From contig CAJAXK010000120.1 of NCBI GenBank assembly GCA_903946925.1, forward strand, positions 1 to 53,338: DNA of 53,338 nt, read 5' to 3'. Positions within the stretch are counted from its first letter, which is position 1. Every line of letters starts with the position of its first letter. This DNA is from an uncultured Bacteroidales bacterium (lineage in GTDB: Bacteria; Bacteroidota; Bacteroidia; Bacteroidales; UBA4417). Below the pieces are notes generated by a model. The model was given only the letters and a program-made list of their open reading frames with translations, was not told the DNA's origin and searched no databases. A program made the position numbers and the translations under genes. Shown here piece after piece: positions 6,980 to 16,722 of the stretch.

Positions 6980-9022
6980 ATGAAGAAAAACACCACACCT
7001 CGACATATTCAGGCAAAACAAGCCAAACCTGTAATTGCTGTCGAAAAGCCTACGGAAATAAAACTAAGAGTTTTTTCATTGGCATTTTGGCTTAAAACCA
7101 TCCTTTTTGCTTTTGCGTTTGTGCTTTATGGCAATACCATGAAAAACGGATATTCGCTTGACGATTTGTATGTTACATACAACAATCCCATGGTCAATAA
7201 AGGGATAAAGGCCATTCCACAGATATTGGGATCGAGGTATATTAACATCAATGCGGAAGCAGGTGGGACTATGAATTTTGGATACCGACCTCTCACTAAG
7301 GTTATGTTTGCCGTAGAGCACGAACTTTTCGGCGAATCACCTTCAACCAGCCATTTGATAAACATACTTTTATATGCAATCACTTTACTTGTACTTTTTT
7401 CGATATTGCGAAAACTATTTGAGAGCTATTCCATCTGGTTCCCGTTTCTGATAACAGCACTTTGGGCAGCCCATCCGGTTCACACAGAAGTGGTTGCAAG
7501 TTTAAAAAACAGAGAAGAAATAATAAGTCTGCTTTTTGGATTGTTTGCGGTGCAGAGTTATATCACATATTCCCGGAAAGGTTCATTTCAGTACCTTTTA
7601 CTTGGAGCCTTGATGTTTCTAATGAGCATTTTCTCCAAACCTTCTACCCTTCCTCTGCTTGCCGCAATCCCGTTTACGCTCTATTTTTTCAACAAAGCCG
7701 ACCTTAAAAAAGCTGCTTTCATAACGGGTTCCATGATTTTTGTCTCCATTTTGGCTGTGCTTTTTGTCAAGATGTACCTTCCCGAAATCAACAGGCCCAT
7801 GCTTTTCTTCGAAAACCCGTTGGCATTTGAGAAAAATTTTATACATCGTTTTGCCACAGGCATGTATGGTTTAATTTTATATGTAAAACTGCTTTTTTAC
7901 CCTCATCCTTTAGTGTTTTATTATGGGTATAATACCATTCCTGTTGTTGGTTTGTTCAACATTTGGGTAATCCTTTCCATTCTTTTACATGTTGGCTTAT
8001 TGGTTTTTGCAGTGTTGAAATTCCGCGAAAGGCATATTTTGTCGTTTGCAATTTTCTTCTACCTAATTGTTATGTCGATGTATTCCAATATCGTAAAGCC
8101 ACCGGCCGGTATCATTGCCGAAAGGTTTTTATATATTTCATCACTGGCATTCAGCATTATAGTAGTTTATTTTATTTTTAAATTACTTAAAGTACCTTTT
8201 GAAAATGCAGTTAAAAACAATCAAATCCTGAAAGTGGTTTTAGTACTGATGGTATTGATTATCCCTTTTACTGCAAGGACTTTTGTGCGGAACAAGGATT
8301 GGAAATCGCAATTGAGTTTGTTTTCGCATGATATTCAATACCTGGAAAATTCGGCAAAAGCAAATTACATTTATGCCACAACCTTAAAAACAGAACTTAT
8401 TGAAACACTCGGCAAAACCAATGACCGTGCGGGGGCCGAACCACAAGTTGCCAAAATAATCAGTTTGTTGGAGCAGACGGTAAAAGTATATCCGGGCTAT
8501 TTTGAAGCCTGGAACAGCCTGGGCGAAATGTATGCCATGATGAAAAACGATTATGATAAAGCATTGGTTTATTTCTATAAATCAACAGAAGCAAAGCCCG
8601 AATATGCTGCTGCCTGGTTCAACCTTGGATATGCTTATCAGCATAAAGAGGATTTGACAAAAGCAATCGAAAATTACCGCATGGCCGTAAAACTCGATAC
8701 CATGGATCCAAAAGCTGTTTCGAACCTTGCATTCTGTTTGAATAAAACCGGAAATATCGAGGAGGCCGTTTCTCTTAACAAGCGCATTATCAGACTTCGT
8801 CCGAAGATGGAAATGCCATATATGAACATTGCCATGTATTACTTCAAACAAGGTGATACGCTTAATGCGGTTAAATCGCTCGAAGACCTTTTGAAAGAAA
8901 AACCAAATGCCAAACGTGCCAGCAGGTTGCTGAACCGTTATTATTTAAGCAAAGGAGATACTGTAAAAGCAAATTACTACTTTGAGTTGTTTGATAAGGC
9001 TAGTGGAGGGAAGGAGGAGTAG
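6980..9022 (+). CDS. Polytopic membrane protein of the GT-C glycosyltransferase type with C-terminal TPR repeats
   Basis: A 680-residue protein. After a basic cytoplasmic tail (1-28) comes a first membrane helix and then NGYSLDDLY, an acidic pair in the first extracytoplasmic loop as in GT-C glycosyltransferases. About ten membrane helices follow to roughly residue 430. From about 470 to the end there are TPR units, seen in ALVYFYKSTEAKPEYAAAWFNLGYAY and AIENYRMAVKLD. The layout is that of TMTC/dolichyl-phosphate-mannose-transferase-like proteins, so transfer of a sugar from a polyprenyl-phosphate donor is plausible, but donor and acceptor are unknown. A promoter box lies at 6926. Confidence 0.7.
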   Translation: MKKNTTPRHIQAKQAKPVIAVEKPTEIKLRVFSLAFWLKTILFAFAFVLYGNTMKNGYSLDDLYVTYNNPMVNKGIKAIPQILGSRYININAEAGGTMNFGYRPLTKVMFAVEHELFGESPSTSHLINILLYAITLLVLFSILRKLFESYSIWFPFLITALWAAHPVHTEVVASLKNREEIISLLFGLFAVQSYITYSRKGSFQYLLLGALMFLMSIFSKPSTLPLLAAIPFTLYFFNKADLKKAAFITGSMIFVSILAVLFVKMYLPEINRPMLFFENPLAFEKNFIHRFATGMYGLILYVKLLFYPHPLVFYYGYNTIPVVGLFNIWVILSILLHVGLLVFAVLKFRERHILSFAIFFYLIVMSMYSNIVKPPAGIIAERFLYISSLAFSIIVVYFIFKLLKVPFENAVKNNQILKVVLVLMVLIIPFTARTFVRNKDWKSQLSLFSHDIQYLENSAKANYIYATTLKTELIETLGKTNDRAGAEPQVAKIISLLEQTVKVYPGYFEAWNSLGEMYAMMKNDYDKALVYFYKSTEAKPEYAAAWFNLGYAYQHKEDLTKAIENYRMAVKLDTMDPKAVSNLAFCLNKTGNIEEAVSLNKRIIRLRPKMEMPYMNIAMYYFKQGDTLNAVKSLEDLLKEKPNAKRASRLLNRYYLSKGDTVKANYYFELFDKASGGKEE

Positions 9023-9049
9023 GCTTGTTTTGGTCGGGTTTGGAATCAG

Positions 9050-9226
9050 GAGATATAGAGAGGGGAGACATGGAGAAGGGAGACATGGTGAGGGGAGAAA
9101 AAGAGAGGGGAGACAAGGAGAAGGGAGACAAGGAGAAAGCAAGCAACTTAATATAACCTTCGACTTTCCACATTGCACATCCGACATTGCACATCCGACA
9201 TCCAACATCGCACATCCCACATTCTA
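9050..9226. repeat. GGGAGACA-type and CACATCCGACATT-type word repeats
   Basis: About 9056-9136 is a purine-only strand of imperfect units such as GAGGGGAGACATGGAGAAG and GGAGACAAGGAGAAG. About 9170-9224 repeats CACATCCGACATTG, the CATCC family. An open frame runs through the second block into the next gene and produces a false N-terminal extension. Confidence 0.75.
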
Positions 9227-9232
9227 AAAAAA

Positions 9233-11011
9233 ATGCACCCTAACCCTGAAATCCTTAGACTTTTCGATCTGCTGAATTTTGGCAAAATGCATCATGCGGA
9301 TAAAATTGCGTTTTGCACCAGAAAAGGGGATGCCTGGATAAAAACCACTTTTGAGGAATATGCCCAACAGTCGGATCGGGTTAGCCAAGCCTTGATTTCT
9401 TCAGGAATCAAAACGGGTGACAATATTGCTACCATCAGCCGCAACCGGGCTGAATTCAACTTTGTAGATATGGGTATTATGCAAATTGGGGCAGTTCATG
9501 TGCCTTTGTATGCTACCATTGATGACCAGAAACTGAAAGCAATTCTCATCGAAACTGCCTGTAAAATAGTTTTTGCCGGAAATGAAAAAATTTATCGGAA
9601 AGTTGCTGCTTTAACATTAACAATCCCAACTCTGGAACAAGTAATCTGTTTCGACGAAATTCCTGAAAATGAAACTTTTGAAGCCTTTTTACAAAAAAAT
9701 GAAGGTGGTTTTTCCAAGGAAAATCTCCAACAAATAAAGGACAGGGTTTTTACAGATGATATTGCATCCATAACCTATATTTCGGGAAGCACAACGGAGG
9801 TAAAAGGCATTGTACATTCCCATGCCGACCATATCCACAACTCCTTGGCAATTGCAAAAAGCACCTGCATCACTCACGAAATGAACTTGTTGAGCTTACT
9901 TCCGCTGGCTCACAGTTACGAAAGGAGTATTAATTATTGCGTTCAATACCTTGGGGCAACAACCTGGTACAACAGCAATTTTAAAACTCTGGAACAAGAA
10001 CTTCAGGAAATTAAACCGGAAGTGATTTTTATGGTTCCTTTCCTGATGCAAAAAATTTTTGATCTCCTGGCTTCCAAATTGATACCAGAAATCATTTCGG
10101 ATAAAAGCCAATTGATGGAACTTCTTCAATTGGCATCAGATAATGAGGCGGGAATTGAAGTTTCTGCTATTTCTGACAACAATAAATTACTGATTGACAA
10201 GATTTTTGCTTTATTTCGCCAGGCTATGGGTGGAAACATTAAAATGCTGTATTGCGGTGGTGCGGCTTTGAACCAAAACTTGCGGCGTTTTTTCGATAAT
10301 TGCGGCATGACATGCTTTGAAGGTTACGGATTGACGGAAGCTGGTCCGGTGGTAGCACACAACAGTCCTTTGATGCACAAAGCCGGGACTGTTGGGAAAG
10401 CAGTTTCCGATACCCAAATCAAAATTTCTGATGAAGGCGAAGTGCTGGTAAAAAGTCCTTCTTCGCTTAAAGGATTTTATAAAAATACTTCTGTCGAATC
10501 TCCAGTTGATGGCGAAGGCTGGCTTCATACTGGCGATACCGGAATACTTGATGCGGATGGTTTTTTGACGCTAACAGGCGTTTCCAAACGGATTTTTAAA
10601 CTAAGTAACGGCATTTATACCGATCCACTGACCATCGAAAAAAAGCTTGAATCTATTGCTGGTCTTGCAAAAGCTTTTGTTACGGGTATCAACAAGGATT
10701 TTCTTGTTGCCGTTTTAGTTCCGGATTTTGATTCCTTGCGCAATATCCTACAAAACAATATTATTCAGGAATCAAACAATATTACGTTTTTGGAAAACAG
10801 CACTATTGCTGAATATTTGCATGACGCGATGCGGCAATATAATACATTGAACCGCGGGACTGAAAACCAGGTAAAATACATTTTTACTTCCGATACCTGG
10901 AATACCGAAAACCAATTATTGACTGTTTCTGGGGATTTAAACCGCAAAGCCCTTCAACTCAAATACGGATCGCAAATCGAAGAAATATATCTGTCGGCAA
11001 ACAAAAGTTAG
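9233..11011 (+). CDS. AMP-binding acyl-CoA synthetase-like protein (long-chain FadD-like)
   Basis: A 592-residue ANL-superfamily protein when started at the ATG at 9233; the frame is open back to 9173 but that part is translated repeat (HIRHCTSDIQ). The P-loop-like motif reads YISGSTTEVKGIVHSH, against the usual TSGTTGxPKG, and the adenylate motif GYGLTEAGP is intact. The hinge region GWLHTGDTG is normal. The segment usually written KTSGGKY in this family reads KLSNGIY, and the C-terminal lysine region reads SGDLNRKAL. It probably activates a carboxylic acid to an acyl-CoA, but the altered motifs make substrate and even activity uncertain. It follows the membrane TPR gene on the same strand. 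Confidence 0.8.
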   Translation: MHPNPEILRLFDLLNFGKMHHADKIAFCTRKGDAWIKTTFEEYAQQSDRVSQALISSGIKTGDNIATISRNRAEFNFVDMGIMQIGAVHVPLYATIDDQKLKAILIETACKIVFAGNEKIYRKVAALTLTIPTLEQVICFDEIPENETFEAFLQKNEGGFSKENLQQIKDRVFTDDIASITYISGSTTEVKGIVHSHADHIHNSLAIAKSTCITHEMNLLSLLPLAHSYERSINYCVQYLGATTWYNSNFKTLEQELQEIKPEVIFMVPFLMQKIFDLLASKLIPEIISDKSQLMELLQLASDNEAGIEVSAISDNNKLLIDKIFALFRQAMGGNIKMLYCGGAALNQNLRRFFDNCGMTCFEGYGLTEAGPVVAHNSPLMHKAGTVGKAVSDTQIKISDEGEVLVKSPSSLKGFYKNTSVESPVDGEGWLHTGDTGILDADGFLTLTGVSKRIFKLSNGIYTDPLTIEKKLESIAGLAKAFVTGINKDFLVAVLVPDFDSLRNILQNNIIQESNNITFLENSTIAEYLHDAMRQYNTLNRGTENQVKYIFTSDTWNTENQLLTVSGDLNRKALQLKYGSQIEEIYLSANKS

Positions 11012-11093
11012 TTTTATAAATATCAAAAATAGAGACGATTAACTTCAATTTACAAATATCAAAAAATTGTTCCTTTCTAAAAGGTGTACAGTT

Positions 11094-12491
11094 TTAGTGC
11101 TTTCCAGCCGCTTTTTCCGAAACAAGCCAATGCGAATAACGAGGATCGCCGGAGCGGATTTTTTCCTCGAAAGTGAGGCAATAATAATTATAATTGGAAA
11201 TATATCCCCACATGGCAAATTTCAGGTTTCTCAAATTCCATAACGAACGCCTGAATTGTTTCCGCACAGTTTTGCGGTTGTATAACTTTGTCCATATATC
11301 ACGCATACTATCAGCAAGTTCGCTGTTAGTCATCATTCCAGGAACGATAACAGGTTCCGAAAAATCGTAGCGGCTCCAATCTTCGGGATAATTGGTAAAC
11401 AAAATCCGGTTTTCGGATTTCATGCGGTTGTATAACCCGGTTCCTGGCAATGGTGTTAAAATGGTAGTTTGCCAGGCATCCACACTTGATTTCAGGATAT
11501 AGTTAGAGCGATCGTAAAGTGCTTGTTTCGAATCGGTATCCATGCCAAAAATAAAAGCACCGAGAATGCTTATTCCGTAGCGGTGTATTTTTCGGAAAAC
11601 TTCTGCGTAGGCGTCAACACCCATATTAAGGTTCAGTTTTTTACCGGTTTCTTTCAATTGTTCGGTTTTTTCCGATTCAATGCCTATTAACACCATGCGG
11701 CAACCGCTTCGTGCCGCCCATTTCAGCACTTCCTCGTTATCGGCAAAATTGAGCGAAACCTGTCCTGTCCAATCTATTTTAATTCCTCTGTCAACCATGC
11801 CCTTAAAAAGCTCAATTGCCCTTTCCTGGCTTTTTTTGCCATAACCGATAATGTTATCGTCGCAAAAAAACACCAATTTGGTTGGCAGTTGTTCCAGTTC
11901 GTCCAATACTTCGCTAATTGGCCTTAGCCTATACTGGCATCCGTTAAAAGTGGAAACCGAACAAAAATCGCATTGCATGGGGCAGCCGCGCGTAGTTTGT
12001 ATTGCCGAAAATAAATATTCCTTGCTGAGCAAATCGTGTCGGGGCATGGGTTTACCGCCAAGTTCCACTAATTCGCCCTTGTATTTTTTTTGCAGCGTAT
12101 TGGCTTCAAAATCGGAAATTACCTTATACCAAATACTTTCGGCCTCGCCAACCACAACCGAATCAACGTATTGTAATGCTTCATCAGGTAACATGCTTGC
12201 ATGTATCCCACCCATTACGGTTTTTATTCCGTGTTTCCGATAAATTTCAGATAGTTCATAAGCCCTGGAAGCAGTAGAGGTAAAGGAGGTAAACCCAACT
12301 AGATCAGCAGTTTCAAACTCAAAAGCATCGAAATTTTCGTCCAATATTTTTATTTCCCAATGTTCGGGTGTTAATCCGGCTATTATAGCAAGGTTCAAAG
12401 GCGGGTAAGTGGACAAAATACGCATCCTCAATCCTTTACGGCGTTGGTTTGCAGGGTTTATCAGTAATAATTTCAGCTTTTTATGCTCCAT
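11094..12491 (-). CDS. B12-binding domain radical SAM protein
   Basis: A 465-residue protein. The N-terminal Rossmann-like cobalamin-binding type domain (about 5-130) has LLINPANQ, LDENFDAF and TVMGGIHASM. The radical SAM barrel has TTRGCPMQCDFCS with Cys170, Cys174 and Cys177 for the 4Fe-4S cluster, followed by the FFCDDNIIG strand. The C-terminal region (about 370-465) is basic and helical. It belongs to the large BchE/methyltransferase-like group, whose members modify lipids, pigments or natural products; the substrate cannot be read from sequence. It stands alone and is divergent from ileS. The DxHxxG cobalamin motif is not evident. Confidence 0.85.
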   Translation of the reverse strand: MEHKKLKLLLINPANQRRKGLRMRILSTYPPLNLAIIAGLTPEHWEIKILDENFDAFEFETADLVGFTSFTSTASRAYELSEIYRKHGIKTVMGGIHASMLPDEALQYVDSVVVGEAESIWYKVISDFEANTLQKKYKGELVELGGKPMPRHDLLSKEYLFSAIQTTRGCPMQCDFCSVSTFNGCQYRLRPISEVLDELEQLPTKLVFFCDDNIIGYGKKSQERAIELFKGMVDRGIKIDWTGQVSLNFADNEEVLKWAARSGCRMVLIGIESEKTEQLKETGKKLNLNMGVDAYAEVFRKIHRYGISILGAFIFGMDTDSKQALYDRSNYILKSSVDAWQTTILTPLPGTGLYNRMKSENRILFTNYPEDWSRYDFSEPVIVPGMMTNSELADSMRDIWTKLYNRKTVRKQFRRSLWNLRNLKFAMWGYISNYNYYCLTFEEKIRSGDPRYSHWLVSEKAAGKH

Positions 12492-12534
12492 AAAGTTTCC
12501 GAAAATTGTAAGGATAGTTGTGTGTATCTATTTT

Positions 12535-12542
12535 CAAAGATA
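12535..12542 (-). promoter_or_regulatory. -7 box for the radical SAM gene
   Basis: Reads TATCTTTG on the minus strand, a full match to TAnnTTTG, 44 bases before the start codon. No clear -33 box. Confidence 0.5.
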
Positions 12543-13038
12543 GATAGAAAATTCTATATGACTTCATTGTTGGGTTAAGGAAACAAATCGGAAGATATTT
12601 AATGTATTCTGTTAAAAAGCTAAATATCTGTTTATCTAATAATTACCTCTGACTAACTTAATAGCCAATGCAAGGACAAATCACCATTCTTTTCATAATC
12701 CTGTACTTTACCTGATTGATTTTCCCCGTCAGGGGATTAACCTAATACATTGAATGTTAATGTCCTACGGACAATGCAATGATACACTATCATTTAACTA
12801 TTAGTATTGATTCCCTACGGGAAAACAAATGGCTACTCAATTTTTGTTTTTCAGCAGGTCTTACTTACTGGAAAATCAGCAATGCTTTAATACCGTTTTT
12901 CATTCTGTATCCCAACAAAAAACACATTTTATGCACATGAAAACAATGCCTTCTTTCTCATTTGTTATCAATTTGCCAGCAATGTTTTAACTGCTTCAAA
13001 CACATATCTTCCACCATTTTTTATATCACAAATTATAC

Positions 13039-13046
13039 TATCTTTG
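13039..13046 (+). promoter_or_regulatory. -7 box for ileS
   Basis: TATCTTTG matches TAnnTTTG and is followed by GCAGCC; the ileS ATG is 35 bases further on. The -33 region is only T-rich (ATTTT at about 13016). Confidence 0.55.
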
Positions 13047-13080
13047 CAGCCTTTAAAAAATTAGCTTAACTTGCCTCCTT

Positions 13081-16000
13081 ATGGGAACTAAATATACTGA
13101 ATATAAACAACTTAGCTTAACCCGCATAGGCGATGAAGTTCTGGATTTCTGGAACTCGAACCATATTTTTGAGAAAAGCCTCGAAAACCGCAGCGAACAA
13201 ACTCCTTACATTTTTTACGAAGGCCCGCCTTCGGCAAATGGCATGCCTGGCATACATCACGTTATGGCACGGGCGATAAAAGATATTTTCTGCCGCTACA
13301 AAACCCTCAAAGGATTTTTTGTCGAGCGCAAAGCTGGTTGGGACACCCACGGCCTGCCCATCGAAATTGCCGTTGAAAAAACCTTAGGGATTACTAAAGA
13401 AGACATCGGCAAAAAAATCAGTGTTGACGATTACAACAAAGCCTGCCGCAGCGAAGTGATGAAATACAAGGATCGCTGGGATGACCTTACAAAAAAAATC
13501 GGCTATTGGGTCGATCTCGACAATCCATATATCACTTTCGACAATACCTATATCGAAACTTGCTGGCATTTACTTTCGGAATTGTACAAAAAAGGCCTTA
13601 TTTACAAGGGTTATACCATACAACCATACTCGCCAGCTGCCGGTACAGGCCTTAGTACCCACGAACTAAATCAGCCGGGAAGCTATCGCAATGTAAAAGA
13701 CAATACTGTAGTTGCACAATTTAAGGTAAGGAAAGATACCGGGCACGAACTTATCCAAACTCTGTTTGGAAACAGCAAAACAGAAGTTTTTATACTTGCA
13801 TGGACAACTACACCATGGACTTTGCCATCAAACACAGCTCTTGCGGTAGGGAAAAACATAGAATATGTACTCGTAAATACATTTAATCCATATACTTACG
13901 AGCCAGTTAAAGTAGTTGTGGCAAAACCTCTTTTTGCCAAGTATTTCCCTGAGAAAAATGCTGAAATCCCTATGAGCGAATATGTTCCGGGACAAAAAAC
14001 CATCCCTTTCGAAATCCTTGAATCATTCACCGGAAAAGATCTGGCCGGCCTCAGGTATGAGCAGCTTTTGCCTTACGAACAACCAGAAAGCGGTGACGCA
14101 TTTGTTGTAATTACCGGCGATTTTGTTACTACCGAGGATGGAACCGGTATTGTACATATTGCCCCAAGTTTTGGTGCCGACGACTTTAAAGTGGCAAAAC
14201 AAAATGGCATCGGTGCACTTACCCTTGTAGATAAAACCGGACGCTTTACCGAAAGTATGGGCGAATTTGCAGGACGGTTTGTAAAATCGGAATATGCCCA
14301 AGACAACGATCCTCAAAAAGGCGAAAACGTTGATGTTGATATAATTGTAAAGCTTAAAAAAGAAAACAAAGCTTTTAAAACCGAAAAATACGAACATACC
14401 TATCCGCATTGCTGGCGCACCGATAAACCTATCCTTTATTATCCTTTGGATTCGTGGTTTGTGCGCACCACCGCTTTGAAGGATCGCATGATCGAACTCA
14501 ACAAAACCATTAACTGGAAACCCGAAGCCACCGGAACCGGGCGTTTCGGGAACTGGCTCGAAAACTTGTTGGATTGGAACTTGTCACGTTCGAGGTATTG
14601 GGGAACGCCTCTTCCGATTTGGGTAAGCGAAGACCGCAGCGAAGAAATTTGCATTGGCTCCATTGCCGAGCTGCAAGCGGAAATAGAAAAATCAATTGCG
14701 GCAGAATTCATGGATACCAATCCTTTTGCAAAATTTGTACCGGGCGACAACTCGAACGAAAACTACACCACTTTCGACCTTCACCGCCCGTATGTTGACG
14801 ATATTTTCCTTGTTTCGCCCACAGGCAAAAAAATGATACGCGAAACCGACCTTATTGATGTTTGGTTCGATTCGGGTGCGGTTCCTTATGCACAGTTCCA
14901 TTACCCTTTCGAGAAAAACAGCAGCCGTCCCGAATATTTCCCCGCCGATTTTATAGCCGAAGGCGTAGATCAGACGAGAGGCTGGTTTTACACACTTCAT
15001 GCCATTTCCACACTGGTATTCGATTCGGTAGCATTTAAAACAGTAATTTCCAATGGTTTGGTGCTCGATAAAACCGGTAATAAAATGTCGAAACGCCTCA
15101 ACAATGCAGTTGAGCCTTTTGAGACACTTGCAAAATATGGCCCTGATGCTTTGCGCTGGTACATGATTACCAATTCGCAACCCTGGGACAACCTGAAATT
15201 CGACCTTGAAGGCATTGCCGAAGTTCAGCGCAAGTTTTTTGGTACCCTATACAACACATACAATTTCTTCGCTTTGTATGCAAACATTGATGGGTTCAAT
15301 TATTCGGAAGAAGAAATCCCATTCGACGAAAGGCCGGAAATTGATCGCTGGATACAATCGGAACTCAACAGCCTGATCAAAAATGTGGATGATGCTTTCG
15401 CAGATTACGAACCTACCAAAGCGGGACGACTGATTGCAGATTTTGTTAACGAACACCTCAGCAATTGGTATGTACGACTTTCGCGACGCCGTTTCTGGAA
15501 AGGAGAATACACCAGCGATAAAATTTCAGCTTACCAGACTTTATACCGTTGCCTCGAAGTTGTGTCGAAGTTGGCTTCGCCCATAGCGCCATTCTTCATG
15601 GAAAGATTGTTTATTGACCTGAACTCCGTTTCAGGCATCGAAAAATCAGAATCAGTACACCTCACAGATTTCCCTGTTGCCGACGAAAGCAAGATCGATA
15701 CACAGTTGGAAGAACGTATGCAGTTGGCGCAACAGGTTTCGAGCATGGTTTTGAGCCTTCGCAAAAAAACCAACCTACGGGTACGTCAGCCCTTGCAAAA
15801 AATACTTATCCCGGTTGTTGGCGAACACATCCAACTACAACTCGAAAAAGTCAGCAATTTGATCCTCAGCGAGGTAAATGTTAAAGAACTTGAATACATC
15901 AACGAATCCAAAGGATTTTTGGTAAAAAAGATAAAACCAAATTTCAAGACCCTTGGTCCCCGTTATGGTAAACTTATGAAAGAAATTGCCACAGCCGTTG

Positions 16001-16452
16001 GTGGGTTTACACAAGATGATATCAACCAAATTGAAGCCGAAGGGCAATTTAATCTGCAAATCGGGGCCGAAACCGTTGAAATGACCTTGGCCGATGTGGA
16101 TATCATTACCGAGGACATTCCAGGTTGGGTTGTAGCAAATCAGGGAAACCTAACCGTTGCATTAGATATAACGGTTACCGAAACACTTCGCGAAGAAGGC
16201 ATTGCCCGCGAATTGGTGAACCGAATCCAAAATATCCGAAAAGACCGCGGTTTCGAGGTTACAGATAAGATAACATTGACGTTACAAAAAAATGATTTGA
16301 TAACGGCTGCAATTTCAAACTTTAATAGCTACATTTGCTCTGAAACATTGGCCGGTTCGTTTACAATTTCGGATGAAATTTTAACTGATGCTGAAATACT
16401 TGAACTAACCGATGAGATATTTGTAACCTTAAAAGTTGAAAAAATGTGTTAA
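13081..16452 (+). CDS. ileS: Isoleucyl-tRNA synthetase, long (eukaryote-like) type
   Basis: A 1123-residue class I synthetase that charges tRNA-Ile. The HIGH-type motif is PPSANGMPGIHH (His59, His60). The editing domain carries WTTTPWTLPSN, and the second signature reads GNKMSKRLNN (Lys668 to Arg672). KMSKR and the length are typical of the IleRS2 class found in eukaryotes and many Bacteroidota; the common bacterial form is about 940 residues with a zinc-binding tail. The anticodon-binding domain follows, with an extended C-terminal region from about 900 on. Known from the class: IleRS2 enzymes are often less sensitive to mupirocin. Confidence 0.97.
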   Translation: MGTKYTEYKQLSLTRIGDEVLDFWNSNHIFEKSLENRSEQTPYIFYEGPPSANGMPGIHHVMARAIKDIFCRYKTLKGFFVERKAGWDTHGLPIEIAVEKTLGITKEDIGKKISVDDYNKACRSEVMKYKDRWDDLTKKIGYWVDLDNPYITFDNTYIETCWHLLSELYKKGLIYKGYTIQPYSPAAGTGLSTHELNQPGSYRNVKDNTVVAQFKVRKDTGHELIQTLFGNSKTEVFILAWTTTPWTLPSNTALAVGKNIEYVLVNTFNPYTYEPVKVVVAKPLFAKYFPEKNAEIPMSEYVPGQKTIPFEILESFTGKDLAGLRYEQLLPYEQPESGDAFVVITGDFVTTEDGTGIVHIAPSFGADDFKVAKQNGIGALTLVDKTGRFTESMGEFAGRFVKSEYAQDNDPQKGENVDVDIIVKLKKENKAFKTEKYEHTYPHCWRTDKPILYYPLDSWFVRTTALKDRMIELNKTINWKPEATGTGRFGNWLENLLDWNLSRSRYWGTPLPIWVSEDRSEEICIGSIAELQAEIEKSIAAEFMDTNPFAKFVPGDNSNENYTTFDLHRPYVDDIFLVSPTGKKMIRETDLIDVWFDSGAVPYAQFHYPFEKNSSRPEYFPADFIAEGVDQTRGWFYTLHAISTLVFDSVAFKTVISNGLVLDKTGNKMSKRLNNAVEPFETLAKYGPDALRWYMITNSQPWDNLKFDLEGIAEVQRKFFGTLYNTYNFFALYANIDGFNYSEEEIPFDERPEIDRWIQSELNSLIKNVDDAFADYEPTKAGRLIADFVNEHLSNWYVRLSRRRFWKGEYTSDKISAYQTLYRCLEVVSKLASPIAPFFMERLFIDLNSVSGIEKSESVHLTDFPVADESKIDTQLEERMQLAQQVSSMVLSLRKKTNLRVRQPLQKILIPVVGEHIQLQLEKVSNLILSEVNVKELEYINESKGFLVKKIKPNFKTLGPRYGKLMKEIATAVGGFTQDDINQIEAEGQFNLQIGAETVEMTLADVDIITEDIPGWVVANQGNLTVALDITVTETLREEGIARELVNRIQNIRKDRGFEVTDKITLTLQKNDLITAAISNFNSYICSETLAGSFTISDEILTDAEILELTDEIFVTLKVEKMC

Positions 16453-16534
16453 TGCGATAATGTGTTAATGCGATAATGTGTTGATGCGATAATGTGGTAA
16501 TTTGAAAATGCGGTAATTTGAAAATTTAAAAATG
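16450..16534. repeat. GCGATAATGTG word repeats after ileS
   Basis: Beginning at the ileS stop the sequence repeats TTAATGCGATAATGTG three times with drift, then GGTAATTTGAAAATG. The same words occur reversed at 47757-47826 (CGCATTATCG). Confidence 0.75.
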
Positions 16535-16564
16535 GGGGTGAGTAATAGCATTATCCATAATACA

Positions 16565-16708
16565 AAACCCATCAACCCATCAACCCATCAACAACTCAAC
16601 AACTCAACTCATCAACCAACACCTCAACCCATCAACCAACACCTCAACCAACACCTCAACCTATCAACCAATCAACCTATCAACCAATAAACCAACCCAT
16701 TAACTTTT
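16565..16708. repeat. CATCAACC/CTCAACC word repeats
   Basis: About 140 bases built from CATCAACC, CCAACACCTCAACC, ACAACTCA and ATCAACCAATCAAC, with no G on the plus strand. It sits just before the dksA-like gene. Units are 7-15 bases and drift, with no spacers, so this is not a CRISPR array. Confidence 0.75.
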
Positions 16709-16722
16709 AAAAATTAAAAACT

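Larger units (their letters stand above)
12492..13080. other. Intergenic region between divergent genes with three small GC hairpins
   Basis: 589 bases without a gene. Three mini-palindromes occur within 100 bases: CCCC-GTCA-GGGG (12724-12735), TGTCC-TAC-GGACA (12761-12773, with possible outer CATTG/CAATG arms) and TTCCC-TAC-GGGAA (12811-12823). Two share the loop TAC. Promoter boxes lie near each end. The rest is AT-rich with no visible coding potential. Confidence 0.55.

Noticed and set aside
9173-9232. Upstream extension of the acyl-CoA synthetase-like gene
   Set aside because: These 20 codons translate the CATCC repeat. The ATG at 9233 follows the repeat and starts a normal N-terminus.
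16565-16708. CATCAACC repeats resembling a CRISPR array
   Set aside because: Units are 7-15 bases, drift in length, have no unique spacers between them, and no cas gene is in the window.
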